DNA of 64,000 bases from Thalassospira sp. HF15 (GTDB lineage Bacteria > Pseudomonadota > Alphaproteobacteria > Rhodospirillales > Thalassospiraceae): assembly GCF_011806525.1 (NCBI RefSeq), contig NZ_JAAVKI010000007.1, forward strand, positions 186,001 through 250,000. The letters are read 5' to 3'. The notes beneath the pieces are model-generated. The model was not told the origin of the DNA and did no database searches. It was given only the letters and a program-made list of their open reading frames with translations. A program made the translations under genes and the position numbers. Of the stretch, positions 1-9,274 are shown piece by piece; within the stretch, counting starts at the first letter, position 1, and each line of letters begins with the position of its first letter.

Positions 1-2
1 TT

Positions 3-368
3 TTGGTGCGTGCAGGCAAAAACCTGCGTCCGACACCAAGTATGGCAACCTTTGCCTTGCCTGGCTGGTCACTGTTTGCGTTTGCTCTGGCCGGGTTTAC
101 GGTCGGCTTTGCCGATGGTTCGCTGGCTTATGTGGCGCGCAACGTCGCGGTGGTACTGGCAGTGCCGTTCCTGTTTCAGGGATTGGCGCTGGTGCATGGG
201 CAGGCAGCCCGATGGCCGCAAAAACGTGTAATTCTGACGGTGTTTTACATCGTCGCGGTTCTGTCCACTTGGTCGTTTATCGCGATCACCGGACTTGGAA
301 TTGTTGAGCATTTAATCAGGCTGCGGGGGAAAGAACCGATGACCCGTAGCAATGAGGAGGATCGGTGA
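3..368 (+). CDS. DUF2232-like membrane protein, C-terminal part (5' truncated by window edge)
   Basis: The frame is open from the window edge, so the true start lies outside. About 120 residues are visible, with at least three hydrophobic stretches (residues about 15-35, 40-65 and 75-100), followed by a short charged tail. In alphaproteobacteria a DUF2232 multi-pass membrane protein of unknown function commonly sits between rpsR and rplI. Position and topology fit, but the family call rests mainly on context. Its TGA stop overlaps the rplI ATG by one base, so the two genes are probably translationally coupled in the rpsF-rpsR-rplI operon. Confidence 0.6.
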   Translation: MVRAGKNLRPTPSMATFALPGWSLFAFALAGFTVGFADGSLAYVARNVAVVLAVPFLFQGLALVHGQAARWPQKRVILTVFYIVAVLSTWSFIAITGLGIVEHLIRLRGKEPMTRSNEEDR

Positions 369-991
369 TGGAAGTTATTCTGCTCCAGCGGGTAGAAAAA
401 CTCGGTCAGATGGGTGACGTAGTCACTGTCAAGCCGGGCCACGCCCGCAACCGCTTGCTGCCGCAGGGCATGGCCCTTCGTGCAACCAAAGCAAACATCT
501 CTGTGTTCGAAGCACAGAAAGCACAGCTCGAAGCTGACAACCTGGAACGCCGTAAGGAAGCAGAAGCTGTTTCCGAGAAGATGGGTGAACTCGCAGTCAC
601 CATCGTTCGTCAGGCATCCGACGTTGGCCAGCTTTACGGTTCGGTCACTGCCCGCGATATCGCAAACGCAGTAACCGAAGCAGGCTTCACTGTTGCCCGT
701 ACCCAGGTCGTTCTTGATCAGCCGATCAAGACCCTTGGTCTGCACCAGGTTCGCATCAACCTGCACCCGGAAGTTATCGTTGAAGTAACTGCCAACGTTG
801 CACGTTCCGAAGAAGATGCCGCTGAACAGCTCCGTAAGGGTTCTGCTGTTCTTGGCACCATCGAGGAAATGGAAGCGGAAGAAGAGGAAGCTCTGGAAGC
901 CGCTGAAGAACTCTTCGAAGAAGAAGTTCCGGCTGACGTTGCAGAAGCTCTCGAAGCTGCTGAAGAAGACGAAGAAGAAACCAACGCTTAA
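368..991 (+). CDS. rplI: 50S ribosomal protein L9 with acidic C-terminal extension
   Basis: The N-terminus is typical of L9 ([17 protein letters not shown], then the [10 protein letters not shown] motif), the domain that binds 23S rRNA near the L1 stalk base. A long central helix and the C-terminal domain end near residue 148. About 60 further residues follow, dominated by Glu and Ala, giving 207 residues against about 150 in E. coli. I chose the ATG at 368 over an in-frame GTG three bases upstream because GAGGAGG ends seven bases before it. An intrinsic terminator follows closely. Confidence 0.97.
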   Translation: MEVILLQRVEKLGQMGDVVTVKPGHARNRLLPQGMALRATKANISVFEAQKAQLEADNLERRKEAEAVSEKMGELAVTIVRQASDVGQLYGSVTARDIANAVTEAGFTVARTQVVLDQPIKTLGLHQVRINLHPEVIVEVTANVARSEEDAAEQLRKGSAVLGTIEEMEAEEEEALEAAEELFEEEVPADVAEALEAAEEDEEETNA

Positions 992-1015
992 TTGCGGGTT
1001 CTTCGACACCATTCG

Positions 1016-1047
1016 AAAACGGCACATCCGCAAGGATGTGCCGTTTT
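1016..1047 (+). terminator. Intrinsic terminator of the rplI operon
   Basis: A perfect 14-bp inverted repeat (AAAACGGCACATCC and its complement) with a GCAA tetraloop, followed by CTTTTG. It begins 25 bases after the rplI stop. Confidence 0.9.
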
Positions 1048-1197
1048 CTTTTGCAGTGCCCAAATGGCACGTGATCTGTTTCCCGACCCTTTCAAAAGGT
1101 CTTCCGACCAGCGACCCCTGCGCTTCCGGAATACCGGCTATGAGAATCAGAGATTAGCTCTTTGCGGTCATGCTGATGCCTGCTACCTTTTGCGCCC

Positions 1198-2736
1198 ATG
1201 ACAGATCCCAATTTAGATGCCCTGTTTGCACCGCTTGAGCCCGACCATGGTGACGACGCCGAAATGGTGCTCGAACGCATGGCGCCGCACAATTTTGAGG
1301 CGGAGGCAGCCCTTCTTGGCGCGATACTCAATAACAACGCCGCCTATGAGCGCGTGTCCGATATCCTGCGCCCTGAACATTTTGCAGATGGGCGCCACGG
1401 CCGCATCTTTGAAGCCTGCGGCAAGCTGATCGAACGCGGCCAGCTGGCCAACCCGGTGACGCTGAAAGCCTATTTCAAGCAGGATGAACATCTCGCCGAA
1501 ATTGGCGGTGCACAATATCTGGCAGAACTGTCAAACAATCTGGTTTCGGTGATCAATGCCGGTGACTATGGCCAGTTGGTCTATGACCTGTATCTGCGGC
1601 GCGAACTGATCGAGCTTGGCGAGGAAGTCGTCAACGAAGCCTATCAGTACGAACTTGATACCGACGCCACCAACCAGATCGAAAAAGCCGAACAGAAACT
1701 GTTCTCGCTGGCGACGGCCGGTTCAGCAGAATCGGGCTTTGTGGCATTCGGCCCTGCCCTTGCCAAGGCTTATGAAAATATCGATCACGCTTACAAAAAC
1801 GCCGGGCGCGTTGTCGGTGTAACGACCGGTTTGCGCGACATTGACCGCAAGCTGGGCGGCTTGCACCCGTCTGACTTGCTGATCCTTGCGGGACGTCCGT
1901 CGATGGGTAAAACCGCACTTGCGATGAACGTGGCTTTTAACGCCGCCATCGCTTCGCACCAGAATCGTGCCGCGGGCGAAGACACCCGCGATGAGATCCG
2001 CACCGGTGCGGTTGCCGTTTTCTCGCTTGAGATGGCGGCTGAACAGCTTGCCGGGCGACTTCTGTCGCAGGCGGCCGAGGTTTCTGGCGATAACATGCGC
2101 CGTGGTGACCTGAACGAGCAGGATTTTGAACGCCTGTTGCTCGCCACTCAGGAACTCAACACTGTTCCGCTTTATATCGATGACACGCCGGCCCTGCCGG
2201 TATCGACATTGCGCACACGTTGCCGACGTTTGAAGCGCCAGCACGGCCTTGCGATGATCGTCGTCGATTACCTGCAGCTTCTGGCACCGCCGACCAACTT
2301 CCGGGGTGATGGCCGTGTGCAGGAAGTCTCCGAGATTACCCGAATGCTCAAGGCCATTGCCAAGGAGCTTGAAGTTCCGGTTCTGGCCTTGTCGCAGCTT
2401 TCACGTGCGGTCGAACAGCGCGAAGACAAACGTCCGCAGCTGTCTGACCTTCGTGAATCCGGCTCGATCGAGCAGGATGCCGACGTCGTGATGTTCATTT
2501 ATCGCGAACAATACTATCTCGAACGTGCCGAGCCGGCCCAGCGCCCGGAAGAAGCCACCGACAAGTTCGGTGAACGCTATTCGCAATGGCAGGACCGCTT
2601 GAATCACGTCTACAACACCGCAGAGGTTATTGTTGCCAAACAGCGTCACGGCCCGGTGGGCAATGTGCGCCTGTTCTTTGACGGGAACTACACCAAGTTT
2701 GGCGATCTTGATCACACTGAAGAAGAACATGAATAG
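1198..2736 (+). CDS. dnaB: Replicative DNA helicase DnaB
   Basis: This is a hexameric 5'-3' helicase that unwinds DNA at the fork. The N-terminal DnaB domain (about residues 28-130, beginning APHNFEAEAALLGAIL) binds primase. The RecA-like ATPase domain carries Walker A GRPSMGKTA (232-240), a Walker B strand ending VVDYLQLL (about 355), and the DnaB-typical SQLSRAVEQR and DLRESGSIEQDAD motifs. At 512 residues it is close to the family norm, and no intein is seen. The start is the first ATG of the frame and lacks a strong Shine-Dalgarno. The rplI-dnaB-alr order is common in alphaproteobacteria. Confidence 0.97.
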   Translation: MTDPNLDALFAPLEPDHGDDAEMVLERMAPHNFEAEAALLGAILNNNAAYERVSDILRPEHFADGRHGRIFEACGKLIERGQLANPVTLKAYFKQDEHLAEIGGAQYLAELSNNLVSVINAGDYGQLVYDLYLRRELIELGEEVVNEAYQYELDTDATNQIEKAEQKLFSLATAGSAESGFVAFGPALAKAYENIDHAYKNAGRVVGVTTGLRDIDRKLGGLHPSDLLILAGRPSMGKTALAMNVAFNAAIASHQNRAAGEDTRDEIRTGAVAVFSLEMAAEQLAGRLLSQAAEVSGDNMRRGDLNEQDFERLLLATQELNTVPLYIDDTPALPVSTLRTRCRRLKRQHGLAMIVVDYLQLLAPPTNFRGDGRVQEVSEITRMLKAIAKELEVPVLALSQLSRAVEQREDKRPQLSDLRESGSIEQDADVVMFIYREQYYLERAEPAQRPEEATDKFGERYSQWQDRLNHVYNTAEVIVAKQRHGPVGNVRLFFDGNYTKFGDLDHTEEEHE

Positions 2737-2785
2737 AGGATAGGGCGTCCACCCATCCAACAACGGATTCCACGGGGTATTACGA

Positions 2786-3907
2786 ATGACCGTTCTTCCC
2801 GCCGTCGGCCGTGCTGCCGAGTGCGCGGAACTGCAGATCAATCTGAAAGCAGTTGCCGACAACTATCAGACCCTGACCAAGCGTTACACCGGGCGCACCT
2901 GTGCCGCCGTGGTAAAGGCCAATGCCTATGGTCTGGGTGCCGAAACCATCGTACCGGTCCTCAAAAAGCAGGGATGCCGACTGTTCTTTGTCGCACAGGC
3001 AAACGAAGCAGCCGAACTGTTCCCGCTTTTGCGCGGCGGCGGACGGATTGCTGTTCTGAACGGTGTTCTGCCCGGTGACGAGGCGTTCTTTATCGAAAAC
3101 GACGTCATCCCGGTTTTGAATGATCTGGAACAGATCGAACGCTGGTCAAACCTGTGCCGCGAATATGAACGTCCTGCACCGGCCTTTATCCATCTTGATA
3201 CGGGCATGAGCCGCCTTGGCCTGACACCGCGCGACGTCAGCGAACTGGTGGATCGTTATTCATCGCTGCTGTACGGGTTTGAAAAAGCCGGATACATGAC
3301 CCACCCGGTCGCAGCCGACGAGGCAGAAAACCCGGTCACCAAGGAACAGTATGACCTGTTCATGAAATGGTACCGCCGCCTGCCCCCGGCCCCGCGCGGC
3401 TTCTGTAACTCGTCCGCGATTTTCCGCAATGACGACTACCATCTTGAATTCTGCCGTCCGGGCATCGCCCTTTGGGGTGGCAACCCAACGCCGGAAACCA
3501 CCAATCCGATGCGTTCTGTCGTCAACCTCAAGGTCAAGGTCCTTCAGGTTCGCGAGATCGATGAAAATCAGGCTGTCGGTTATGGCGGCACATGGCAGGC
3601 AAAACGCAAATCCAAAATCGCTACCATTGCCCTTGGCTATGCCGATGGCTGGCTGCGGTCATTGTCGAACTCCGGCAAACTGATCATCAAGGGCCATGAA
3701 GTTCCCTATGTCGGGCGTGTTTCGATGGATGCCATTACGGTCGATATCACCGACCTTCCGGGCAAGCCATTGAAGACAGGCGACATGGTTCCGCTTCTTG
3801 ATGAAAAGATGACGGTTGACGATGTCGCATCTGCTGCTGGTACAATCGGTTATGAAATTCTAACTTCGCTTGGACATCGCTACCGGCGGGTTTATACAGA
3901 AAGCTAA
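2786..3907 (+). CDS. alr: Alanine racemase
   Basis: A PLP enzyme that interconverts L- and D-alanine and so supplies D-Ala for peptidoglycan. The PLP-binding lysine is K44 in AVVKANAYGLG. The C-terminal beta domain shows GYADGW and the VGRVSMDAITVDIT segment of the dimer-interface active site. At 373 residues it has normal length. It lies 49 bp after dnaB on the same strand and could share its transcript. It is probably the biosynthetic rather than the DadX-type catabolic enzyme, because no D-amino acid dehydrogenase is adjacent. Confidence 0.96.
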   Translation: MTVLPAVGRAAECAELQINLKAVADNYQTLTKRYTGRTCAAVVKANAYGLGAETIVPVLKKQGCRLFFVAQANEAAELFPLLRGGGRIAVLNGVLPGDEAFFIENDVIPVLNDLEQIERWSNLCREYERPAPAFIHLDTGMSRLGLTPRDVSELVDRYSSLLYGFEKAGYMTHPVAADEAENPVTKEQYDLFMKWYRRLPPAPRGFCNSSAIFRNDDYHLEFCRPGIALWGGNPTPETTNPMRSVVNLKVKVLQVREIDENQAVGYGGTWQAKRKSKIATIALGYADGWLRSLSNSGKLIIKGHEVPYVGRVSMDAITVDITDLPGKPLKTGDMVPLLDEKMTVDDVASAAGTIGYEILTSLGHRYRRVYTES

Positions 3908-3966
3908 ATCATAAGCGCCAGCCAGACAGTTCCGGCCGGTCGATAACAGGGGACTTCGAAGTACAG

Positions 3967-4740
3967 ATGCCGATCTTTGCGCCGGTTGGCCATATGTTTC
4001 TGACCTTTTTGGCCCTTGTCGGTCGCGTCACGGTATTTGCCGGTCGCACCATCGGCCACATGGTCACACCGCCGATCTATTTCCGCCTGATTTTCAAACA
4101 GATGCGTGAAATCGGCTATTTCTCGTTGCCGGTTGTCGCCATGACCACCCTGTTTGCCGGGATGGTTCTGGCCCTGCAATCCTATTCCGGGTTCTCACGC
4201 TTTTCGGCCGAAAGTGCGGTTGCGACCGTCGTTGTCATTTCCATGACCCGTGAATTGGGCCCGGTTCTGGCGGGCCTGATGGTGGCGGGCCGTGTGGGTG
4301 CCGCCATTGCCGCAGAAATCGGTACCATGCGCGTCACCGAACAGATCGACGCACTGGTGACGCTTTCGACCAACCCTTTCAAATATCTGGTGGTCCCGCG
4401 CGTGATTGCCGGTTTGATCACCCTGCCCGTTCTGGTTCTGATCGGCGATATCATCGGGGTCATGGGCGGCTATCTGGTGGGCGTGAACAAACTTGGCTTT
4501 AATGACGGATCCTATATCCGCAACACCTTCCAGTATCTCGAACAGCTTGATGTGGTTTCGGGCCTTGTGAAGGCGGCGGTGTTTGGTTTCATCATCACGC
4601 TGATGGGCTGCTATCACGGATATCATTCCCGGGGTGGCGCACAGGGCGTTGGTCAGGCAACCACCAATGCGGTTGTTTCAAGCTCCATCCTGATCCTGAT
4701 TTCGAACTATATCGTCACCGAATTGTTCTTCACGCGATAA
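3967..4740 (+). CDS. mlaE: MlaE-family ABC transporter permease
   Basis: A 257-residue inner-membrane permease of the MlaE/Ttg2B family, which works with an MlaF-type ATPase to move phospholipids between inner and outer membranes. Several transmembrane segments are evident. The family signature region RELGPVLAGLMVAGRVGAA lies in the middle and the GCYHGYHSRGGAQGVG loop near the C-terminus. The MlaF partner follows after 18 bp. The MlaD (MCE), MlaC and MlaB components usual in the operon are not nearby, so they must be elsewhere or the complex differs. A second ATG at 3994 is a possible alternative start. Confidence 0.92.
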   Translation: MPIFAPVGHMFLTFLALVGRVTVFAGRTIGHMVTPPIYFRLIFKQMREIGYFSLPVVAMTTLFAGMVLALQSYSGFSRFSAESAVATVVVISMTRELGPVLAGLMVAGRVGAAIAAEIGTMRVTEQIDALVTLSTNPFKYLVVPRVIAGLITLPVLVLIGDIIGVMGGYLVGVNKLGFNDGSYIRNTFQYLEQLDVVSGLVKAAVFGFIITLMGCYHGYHSRGGAQGVGQATTNAVVSSSILILISNYIVTELFFTR

Positions 4741-4758
4741 GGACCGGTTGACAGGATC

Positions 4759-5535
4759 ATGAGCAGCACAGCCAAGATATCGCTTCGCAACGTTCACAAG
4801 GGCTTTGGCCCCAAAAAGGTGCTTCAGGGTGTTGACCTTGATGTCGCAAAGGGTGAGTCGGTTGCCATCATTGGCGGATCGGGCACCGGCAAATCCGTCA
4901 CCCTGAAATGCGTGCTTGGTCTTCTGACGCCTGATCAGGGTTCCATCAAGGTTGATGGCGTTGAAATGACCACCGAATCTCAGGCGCAGCGCGACGCGAT
5001 GCTTGCCAAAACCGGCGTGCTGTTTCAGGGTGCCGCCCTTTTTGATTCGCTTACCGTCTGGGAAAATGTCGCCTTTGGCCTGATTGAAGGCCAGGGCATG
5101 AACCCCGCCAAGGCGCGTGATCTTGCGATTGCGCGGCTTGAGGATGTCGGTCTGGCTTCTGATATCGCCAACATGTCCCCGGCTTCGCTTTCGGGCGGCA
5201 TGCAAAAGCGTGTTGGTCTGGCGCGCGCCATTGCCACCGAACCGGAAATTCTGTTCTTTGACGAACCGACCACTGGCATTGATCCGATCATGGGCGATGT
5301 CATCAATGATCTGATTGTCAAATGCACCCGTGAACTGGGCGCCAGCGCAATGACGATCACCCACGACATGGCCAGCGCGCGCAAGATCGCCGACCGTGTC
5401 GCCATGCTGTATCAGGGCAAGATCATCTGGGATGGTCCGGTCAAAGATATCGATGATTCCGACAACCCCTATTTGAAACAATTCGTTGCCGGTGATATCG
5501 AAGGCCCGCTTGAACTTGACCTCAAGCATCTTTGA
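4759..5535 (+). CDS. mlaF: MlaF-family ABC transporter ATP-binding protein
   Basis: A 258-residue ATPase subunit paired with the preceding MlaE-like permease. It has Walker A GGSGTGKSVT (about 38-47), Q-loop LFQGAALFDSLTVWENVAF, signature LSGGMQKR, Walker B ILFFDEPTTGIDP and the H-loop TITHDM. The LFDSLTV stretch and GIDP D-loop are typical of the MlaF/Ttg2A branch. An AGGA precedes the ATG within the 18-bp gap, indicating co-transcription with the permease. Confidence 0.93.
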   Translation: MSSTAKISLRNVHKGFGPKKVLQGVDLDVAKGESVAIIGGSGTGKSVTLKCVLGLLTPDQGSIKVDGVEMTTESQAQRDAMLAKTGVLFQGAALFDSLTVWENVAFGLIEGQGMNPAKARDLAIARLEDVGLASDIANMSPASLSGGMQKRVGLARAIATEPEILFFDEPTTGIDPIMGDVINDLIVKCTRELGASAMTITHDMASARKIADRVAMLYQGKIIWDGPVKDIDDSDNPYLKQFVAGDIEGPLELDLKHL

Positions 5536-5592
5536 GCACGGTCTGCTGGCCGGCACTCTTTACTGACACTTCTTTGATCTGCGGAGCATTCT

Positions 5593-7005
5593 GTGGCCAA
5601 AACCCAAAGCCGTTTCATCTGCCAAAACTGCGGTGCCGAATACCGCAAATGGACCGGGCGCTGTGATGCCTGCGGTGAATGGAACAGCATCGAAGAAGAA
5701 CGCGTTGAAAGCGGACCAAAGGCCACCGGCGGCATTGCCGGCGGGGCCAAGGGCAAGACCATCGACTTTGTCGCACTTGAAGGCGAAAGTGCCAGTCCGA
5801 AACGCCTGATCAGCGGCATCGCCGAGCTCGACCGGGCGTGCGGCGGCGGTCTTGTGCCGGGTTCTGCCCTTTTGGTGGGCGGCGATCCGGGGATCGGTAA
5901 ATCAACCATCCTTTTGCAAGCCGTCGGTGCGATGGCTGCCAAACACAAATGCGCCTATATCTCGGGCGAGGAAGCGGTCGATCAGGTCCGCATGCGTGCG
6001 GCCCGTCTGGGCCTTGAAAAATCCAAGGTCGAATTTGCCGCTGCGACCAGCCTGCGCGACATCATCACCACCCTTGAAGCCAGCAACCACGAAGTGGTGG
6101 TGATTGACTCGATCCAGACCATGTATGCCGACACCCTTGATAGTGCGCCAGGCACGGTGTCACAGGTGCGCGCCTGTGCACTGGAACTGATCCGGCTGGC
6201 AAAACGCAAGGGCTTTGCCGTGCTGCTTGTCGGCCATGTCACCAAGGAAGGCCAGATTGCCGGTCCGCGCGTTCTTGAACACATGGTCGATACCGTCCTG
6301 TATTTCGAAGGCGAACGCGGCCATCAATTCCGTATTCTGCGCGCGGTGAAAAACCGTTTCGGTGCCACTGATGAAATCGGCGTGTTTGAAATGGGTGATG
6401 CGGGGCTGGTCGAAGTTCCCAACCCGTCCGCACTGTTTTTGGCGGATCGTGATTCGCCGGTCAGTGGCACTGCCGTCTTTGCCGGGCTTGAAGGCACGCG
6501 CCCGATGCTGGTGGAAATTCAGGCGCTGGTGGCGCAATCTGCCTTGGCGACCCCACGCCGTGCGGTCGTTGGTTGGGATTCCGCACGCATGAACATGATT
6601 TTGGCCGTGCTTGATGCCCGCTGTGGCCTGGCACTGGGCCAGTTTGATGTCTATCTGAACGTTGCCGGGGGCTTGCGCGTTGGTGAACCCGCGGCCGACA
6701 TGGCGGTTGCCGCAGCCCTGATTTCCGCCGTTGCCGATACGCCTGTGCCGAGCGAAACCGTCATTGTCGGTGAAATCGGCCTGTCGGGCGAAGTCCGCCC
6801 GGTCGGGCAACTCGAATCGCGCTTAAAAGAAGCCACCAAACTTGGCTTTGGCAATGCCTATACCCCCAAGAATGGCACGCAGGGCAAGAAGAAGATGTCG
6901 ATCAAGGGGCTCAATCAGACCGAAATCGGACATCTTCAGGATTTGGTAAACCTCTTCGGCGACGATGTGCGCGACAAGGTGCGTCCGCGCGAAGGCATGT
7001 ATTAA
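5593..7005 (+). CDS. radA: DNA repair protein RadA
   Basis: RadA is a RecA-related, DnaB-type ring ATPase that extends branch migration during recombination. The sequence shows the N-terminal C4 zinc finger (C10, C13, C24, C27), Walker A GGDPGIGKST (96-105), the RadA-specific KNRFG motif (about 255) and a C-terminal Lon protease-like domain without peptidase function (about 290-450). The length of 470 residues is standard. The start is GTG at 5593, which places the first residues MAKTQSRFIC as in other RadA proteins. Confidence 0.96.
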   Translation: MAKTQSRFICQNCGAEYRKWTGRCDACGEWNSIEEERVESGPKATGGIAGGAKGKTIDFVALEGESASPKRLISGIAELDRACGGGLVPGSALLVGGDPGIGKSTILLQAVGAMAAKHKCAYISGEEAVDQVRMRAARLGLEKSKVEFAAATSLRDIITTLEASNHEVVVIDSIQTMYADTLDSAPGTVSQVRACALELIRLAKRKGFAVLLVGHVTKEGQIAGPRVLEHMVDTVLYFEGERGHQFRILRAVKNRFGATDEIGVFEMGDAGLVEVPNPSALFLADRDSPVSGTAVFAGLEGTRPMLVEIQALVAQSALATPRRAVVGWDSARMNMILAVLDARCGLALGQFDVYLNVAGGLRVGEPAADMAVAAALISAVADTPVPSETVIVGEIGLSGEVRPVGQLESRLKEATKLGFGNAYTPKNGTQGKKKMSIKGLNQTEIGHLQDLVNLFGDDVRDKVRPREGMY

Positions 7006-7062
7006 ACCGCCTTCAAGCCTACTGCCCCCGCCACCGGACAGACGAACAAGGTTTACGAGTAA

Positions 7063-7749
7063 ATGGACTTCTCCGCCCTTCCCGATCTTGGCGCACGCGA
7101 TGTGTTTGACCTGATTGTTGTCGGCATTTTGCTGATCTCGGGGATCTTTGCCTTTTTCCGCGGATTTATCCACGAAACCCTGTCGATGATGGGCTGGGTT
7201 GGTGCCGGGCTTGTTGCGCTTTATGGTTATCCGGTCGCACGGCCCTATGTGCGGGAACTGATCCCGTCCGAACTGATTGCCGATCTGGCAACCGGCGTTG
7301 GCCTGTTTCTGATTTCGTTTTTGATTTTCTCGTTCATCAGCGGGCGGATTGGCCGGGCGGTTCAGAACTCCGGTCTTGATAGCCTTGATAGCACGCTTGG
7401 CTTTGTCTTTGGGCTTGTGCGTGGCGCATTGATCGTCTGTATCGGTTTTCTGGCGCTGTCCTGGTTGCTGCCAGCAGATTCGCAGCCGGACTGGGTTCGC
7501 GATGCTCGGACGCGGCCAGTTCTGGAAGAAGGTGCCTTCCTCATTATGCGCATGGCACCTGACGAAATTTTCGATACCACCGCCCAAGAGCTTGAGCGCG
7601 CTCAGCGTGAGGCCGATGCGAACGAAAAAACCTATCGCCAACTTCTTGGTCCGGAACCAAAAGGGACTGGACCCGCGCCCCTAAACGGGTATACAAGGCC
7701 CTCGCGCGATGATTTGGATCGCCTGATCGAGGCGACCACTAACGAGTGA
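7063..7749 (+). CDS. cvpA: CvpA family membrane protein
   Basis: A 228-residue protein with four predicted transmembrane segments in the first 160 residues (about 15-35, 40-58, 80-105 and 115-140), then a soluble charged tail. CvpA is linked in enterobacteria to colicin V production and envelope homeostasis; its molecular role is unsettled. As in many proteobacteria it lies directly upstream of purF, here 64 bp away on the same strand. Confidence 0.9.
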   Translation: MDFSALPDLGARDVFDLIVVGILLISGIFAFFRGFIHETLSMMGWVGAGLVALYGYPVARPYVRELIPSELIADLATGVGLFLISFLIFSFISGRIGRAVQNSGLDSLDSTLGFVFGLVRGALIVCIGFLALSWLLPADSQPDWVRDARTRPVLEEGAFLIMRMAPDEIFDTTAQELERAQREADANEKTYRQLLGPEPKGTGPAPLNGYTRPSRDDLDRLIEATTNE

Positions 7750-7813
7750 GGCGTGTGGGTTTCGTAAAGATGACGAACTCCGTGCGCCACCGGCGAGAGA
7801 GCGGAACCCACTC

Positions 7814-9274
7814 ATGCTGACCACCAATCCATTTGATGACGACAAGCTACGTGAAGAATGTGGCGTCTTTGGCGTTTTTGGCTCCCCCGATGCAACGGCA
7901 CTGACGGCCCTTGGCCTGCACGCCCTGCAGCATCGCGGACAGGAAGCCGCAGGCATTGTGTCCTATGACGGCGAAGATTTTCCGGCACACCGGGCATCCG
8001 GCCAGGTTGGCGATATCTTTGGTTCAGAAGATGTCATCAAAAGCCTGCCCGGCCATCGTGCGGTTGGCCATGTGCGCTACTCCACTGCGGGTGGCAAGGG
8101 CCTTCGCAACGTGCAGCCGCTTTTTGCCGATTTCGAATTCGGTGGTCTGGCGATTGCCCATAACGGCAACCTGACCAACTCGCTTGCGGTGCGTGAACGT
8201 CTGGTCAAACGTGGCTCGATTTTTCAATCGACCTCGGATACCGAAACCTTCATTCATCTGATTGCGACCAGCCTGTATGAAAAGATTGTTGATCGTCTGA
8301 TCGATGCGGTTCGTCAGGTCGAAGGTGCCTATTCGCTGGTCGTCATGACCCAGAAGAAACTGATAGGTGTGCGTGATCCGCTCGGTGTTCGTCCGCTGGT
8401 TCTGGGCAAACTCAATGATGCCTATATCCTGTCATCGGAAACGGTTGGCCTTGATATCGTTGGCGCGGAATTCATCCGCGACGTCGAACCGGGCGAAATC
8501 GTTGAAATCACCGATAATGGCCTGCGCTCGATCAAGCCGTTCAAACCGCAAAAGTCGCGCTTCTGCATTTTCGAACATGTCTATTTCGCCCGCCCCGACA
8601 GTATCGTCGAAGGCACGAGCGTCTATGACGTGCGCAAGAATATCGGCCGTGAACTCGCCATTGAATCTGCTGTTGATGCCGACGTTGTCGTGCCGATCCC
8701 CGATTCCGGTGTACCGTCCGCCCTTGGCTATGCCGAGGAAAGCGGTATTCCGTTTGAGCTTGGCATCATCCGTAACCACTATGTCGGGCGTACCTTTATT
8801 GAGCCGACCGATCAGATCCGCCACCTTGGCGTGAAGCTGAAACATAACGCCAACCCCGGCAAGCTTAAGGGCAAGCGCGTTATTCTGGTCGATGACTCGA
8901 TCGTGCGTGGCACCACCTCGACCAAGATCGTCGATCTGGTCCGTCAGGCCGGTGCAGCCGAAGTCCATATGCGCATTACAAGCCCGCCGACCATGAACCC
9001 GTGCTTCTATGGCGTTGATACCCCGTCAAAGGACAAATTGATGGCGGCAAATCACGACATCGAAAGCATGGCCAAGATCATCGGCGTTGACAGTCTGGCC
9101 TTTGTCACCATTGATGGTCTTTATCGTGCGACCGGCCTTCCGGGCCGCGACAACGACGATCCGTCCTTCTGTGATGCCTGTTTCACCGGCGATTACCCGA
9201 TCAAGCTGACCGACCACAATGCCGAAAACAAGGACCGCAAGCTCACCCAGTTGGTGGAAAGGCAGTCTGCATGA
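7814..9274 (+). CDS. purF: Amidophosphoribosyltransferase
   Basis: Catalyses the first committed step of purine synthesis, forming phosphoribosylamine from PRPP and glutamine. A short propeptide precedes the predicted N-terminal nucleophile C16 in EECGVFGV, which must be exposed by cleavage. The class II glutaminase domain (HALQHRGQEAAGI, HNGNLTN) spans about residues 16-240. The PRTase domain carries the PRPP loop VILVDDSIVRGTTS (about 355-368). Length is 486 residues. The stop overlaps the start of the next gene by four bases, so translation is probably coupled. Confidence 0.97.
   Translation: MLTTNPFDDDKLREECGVFGVFGSPDATALTALGLHALQHRGQEAAGIVSYDGEDFPAHRASGQVGDIFGSEDVIKSLPGHRAVGHVRYSTAGGKGLRNVQPLFADFEFGGLAIAHNGNLTNSLAVRERLVKRGSIFQSTSDTETFIHLIATSLYEKIVDRLIDAVRQVEGAYSLVVMTQKKLIGVRDPLGVRPLVLGKLNDAYILSSETVGLDIVGAEFIRDVEPGEIVEITDNGLRSIKPFKPQKSRFCIFEHVYFARPDSIVEGTSVYDVRKNIGRELAIESAVDADVVVPIPDSGVPSALGYAEESGIPFELGIIRNHYVGRTFIEPTDQIRHLGVKLKHNANPGKLKGKRVILVDDSIVRGTTSTKIVDLVRQAGAAEVHMRITSPPTMNPCFYGVDTPSKDKLMAANHDIESMAKIIGVDSLAFVTIDGLYRATGLPGRDNDDPSFCDACFTGDYPIKLTDHNAENKDRKLTQLVERQSA

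Noticed and set aside
245-1063. Long minus-strand open frame opposite rplI
   Set aside because: It is antisense to a certain ribosomal protein gene, Phe-rich as the complement of Glu-rich codons, and lacks a ribosome-binding site.
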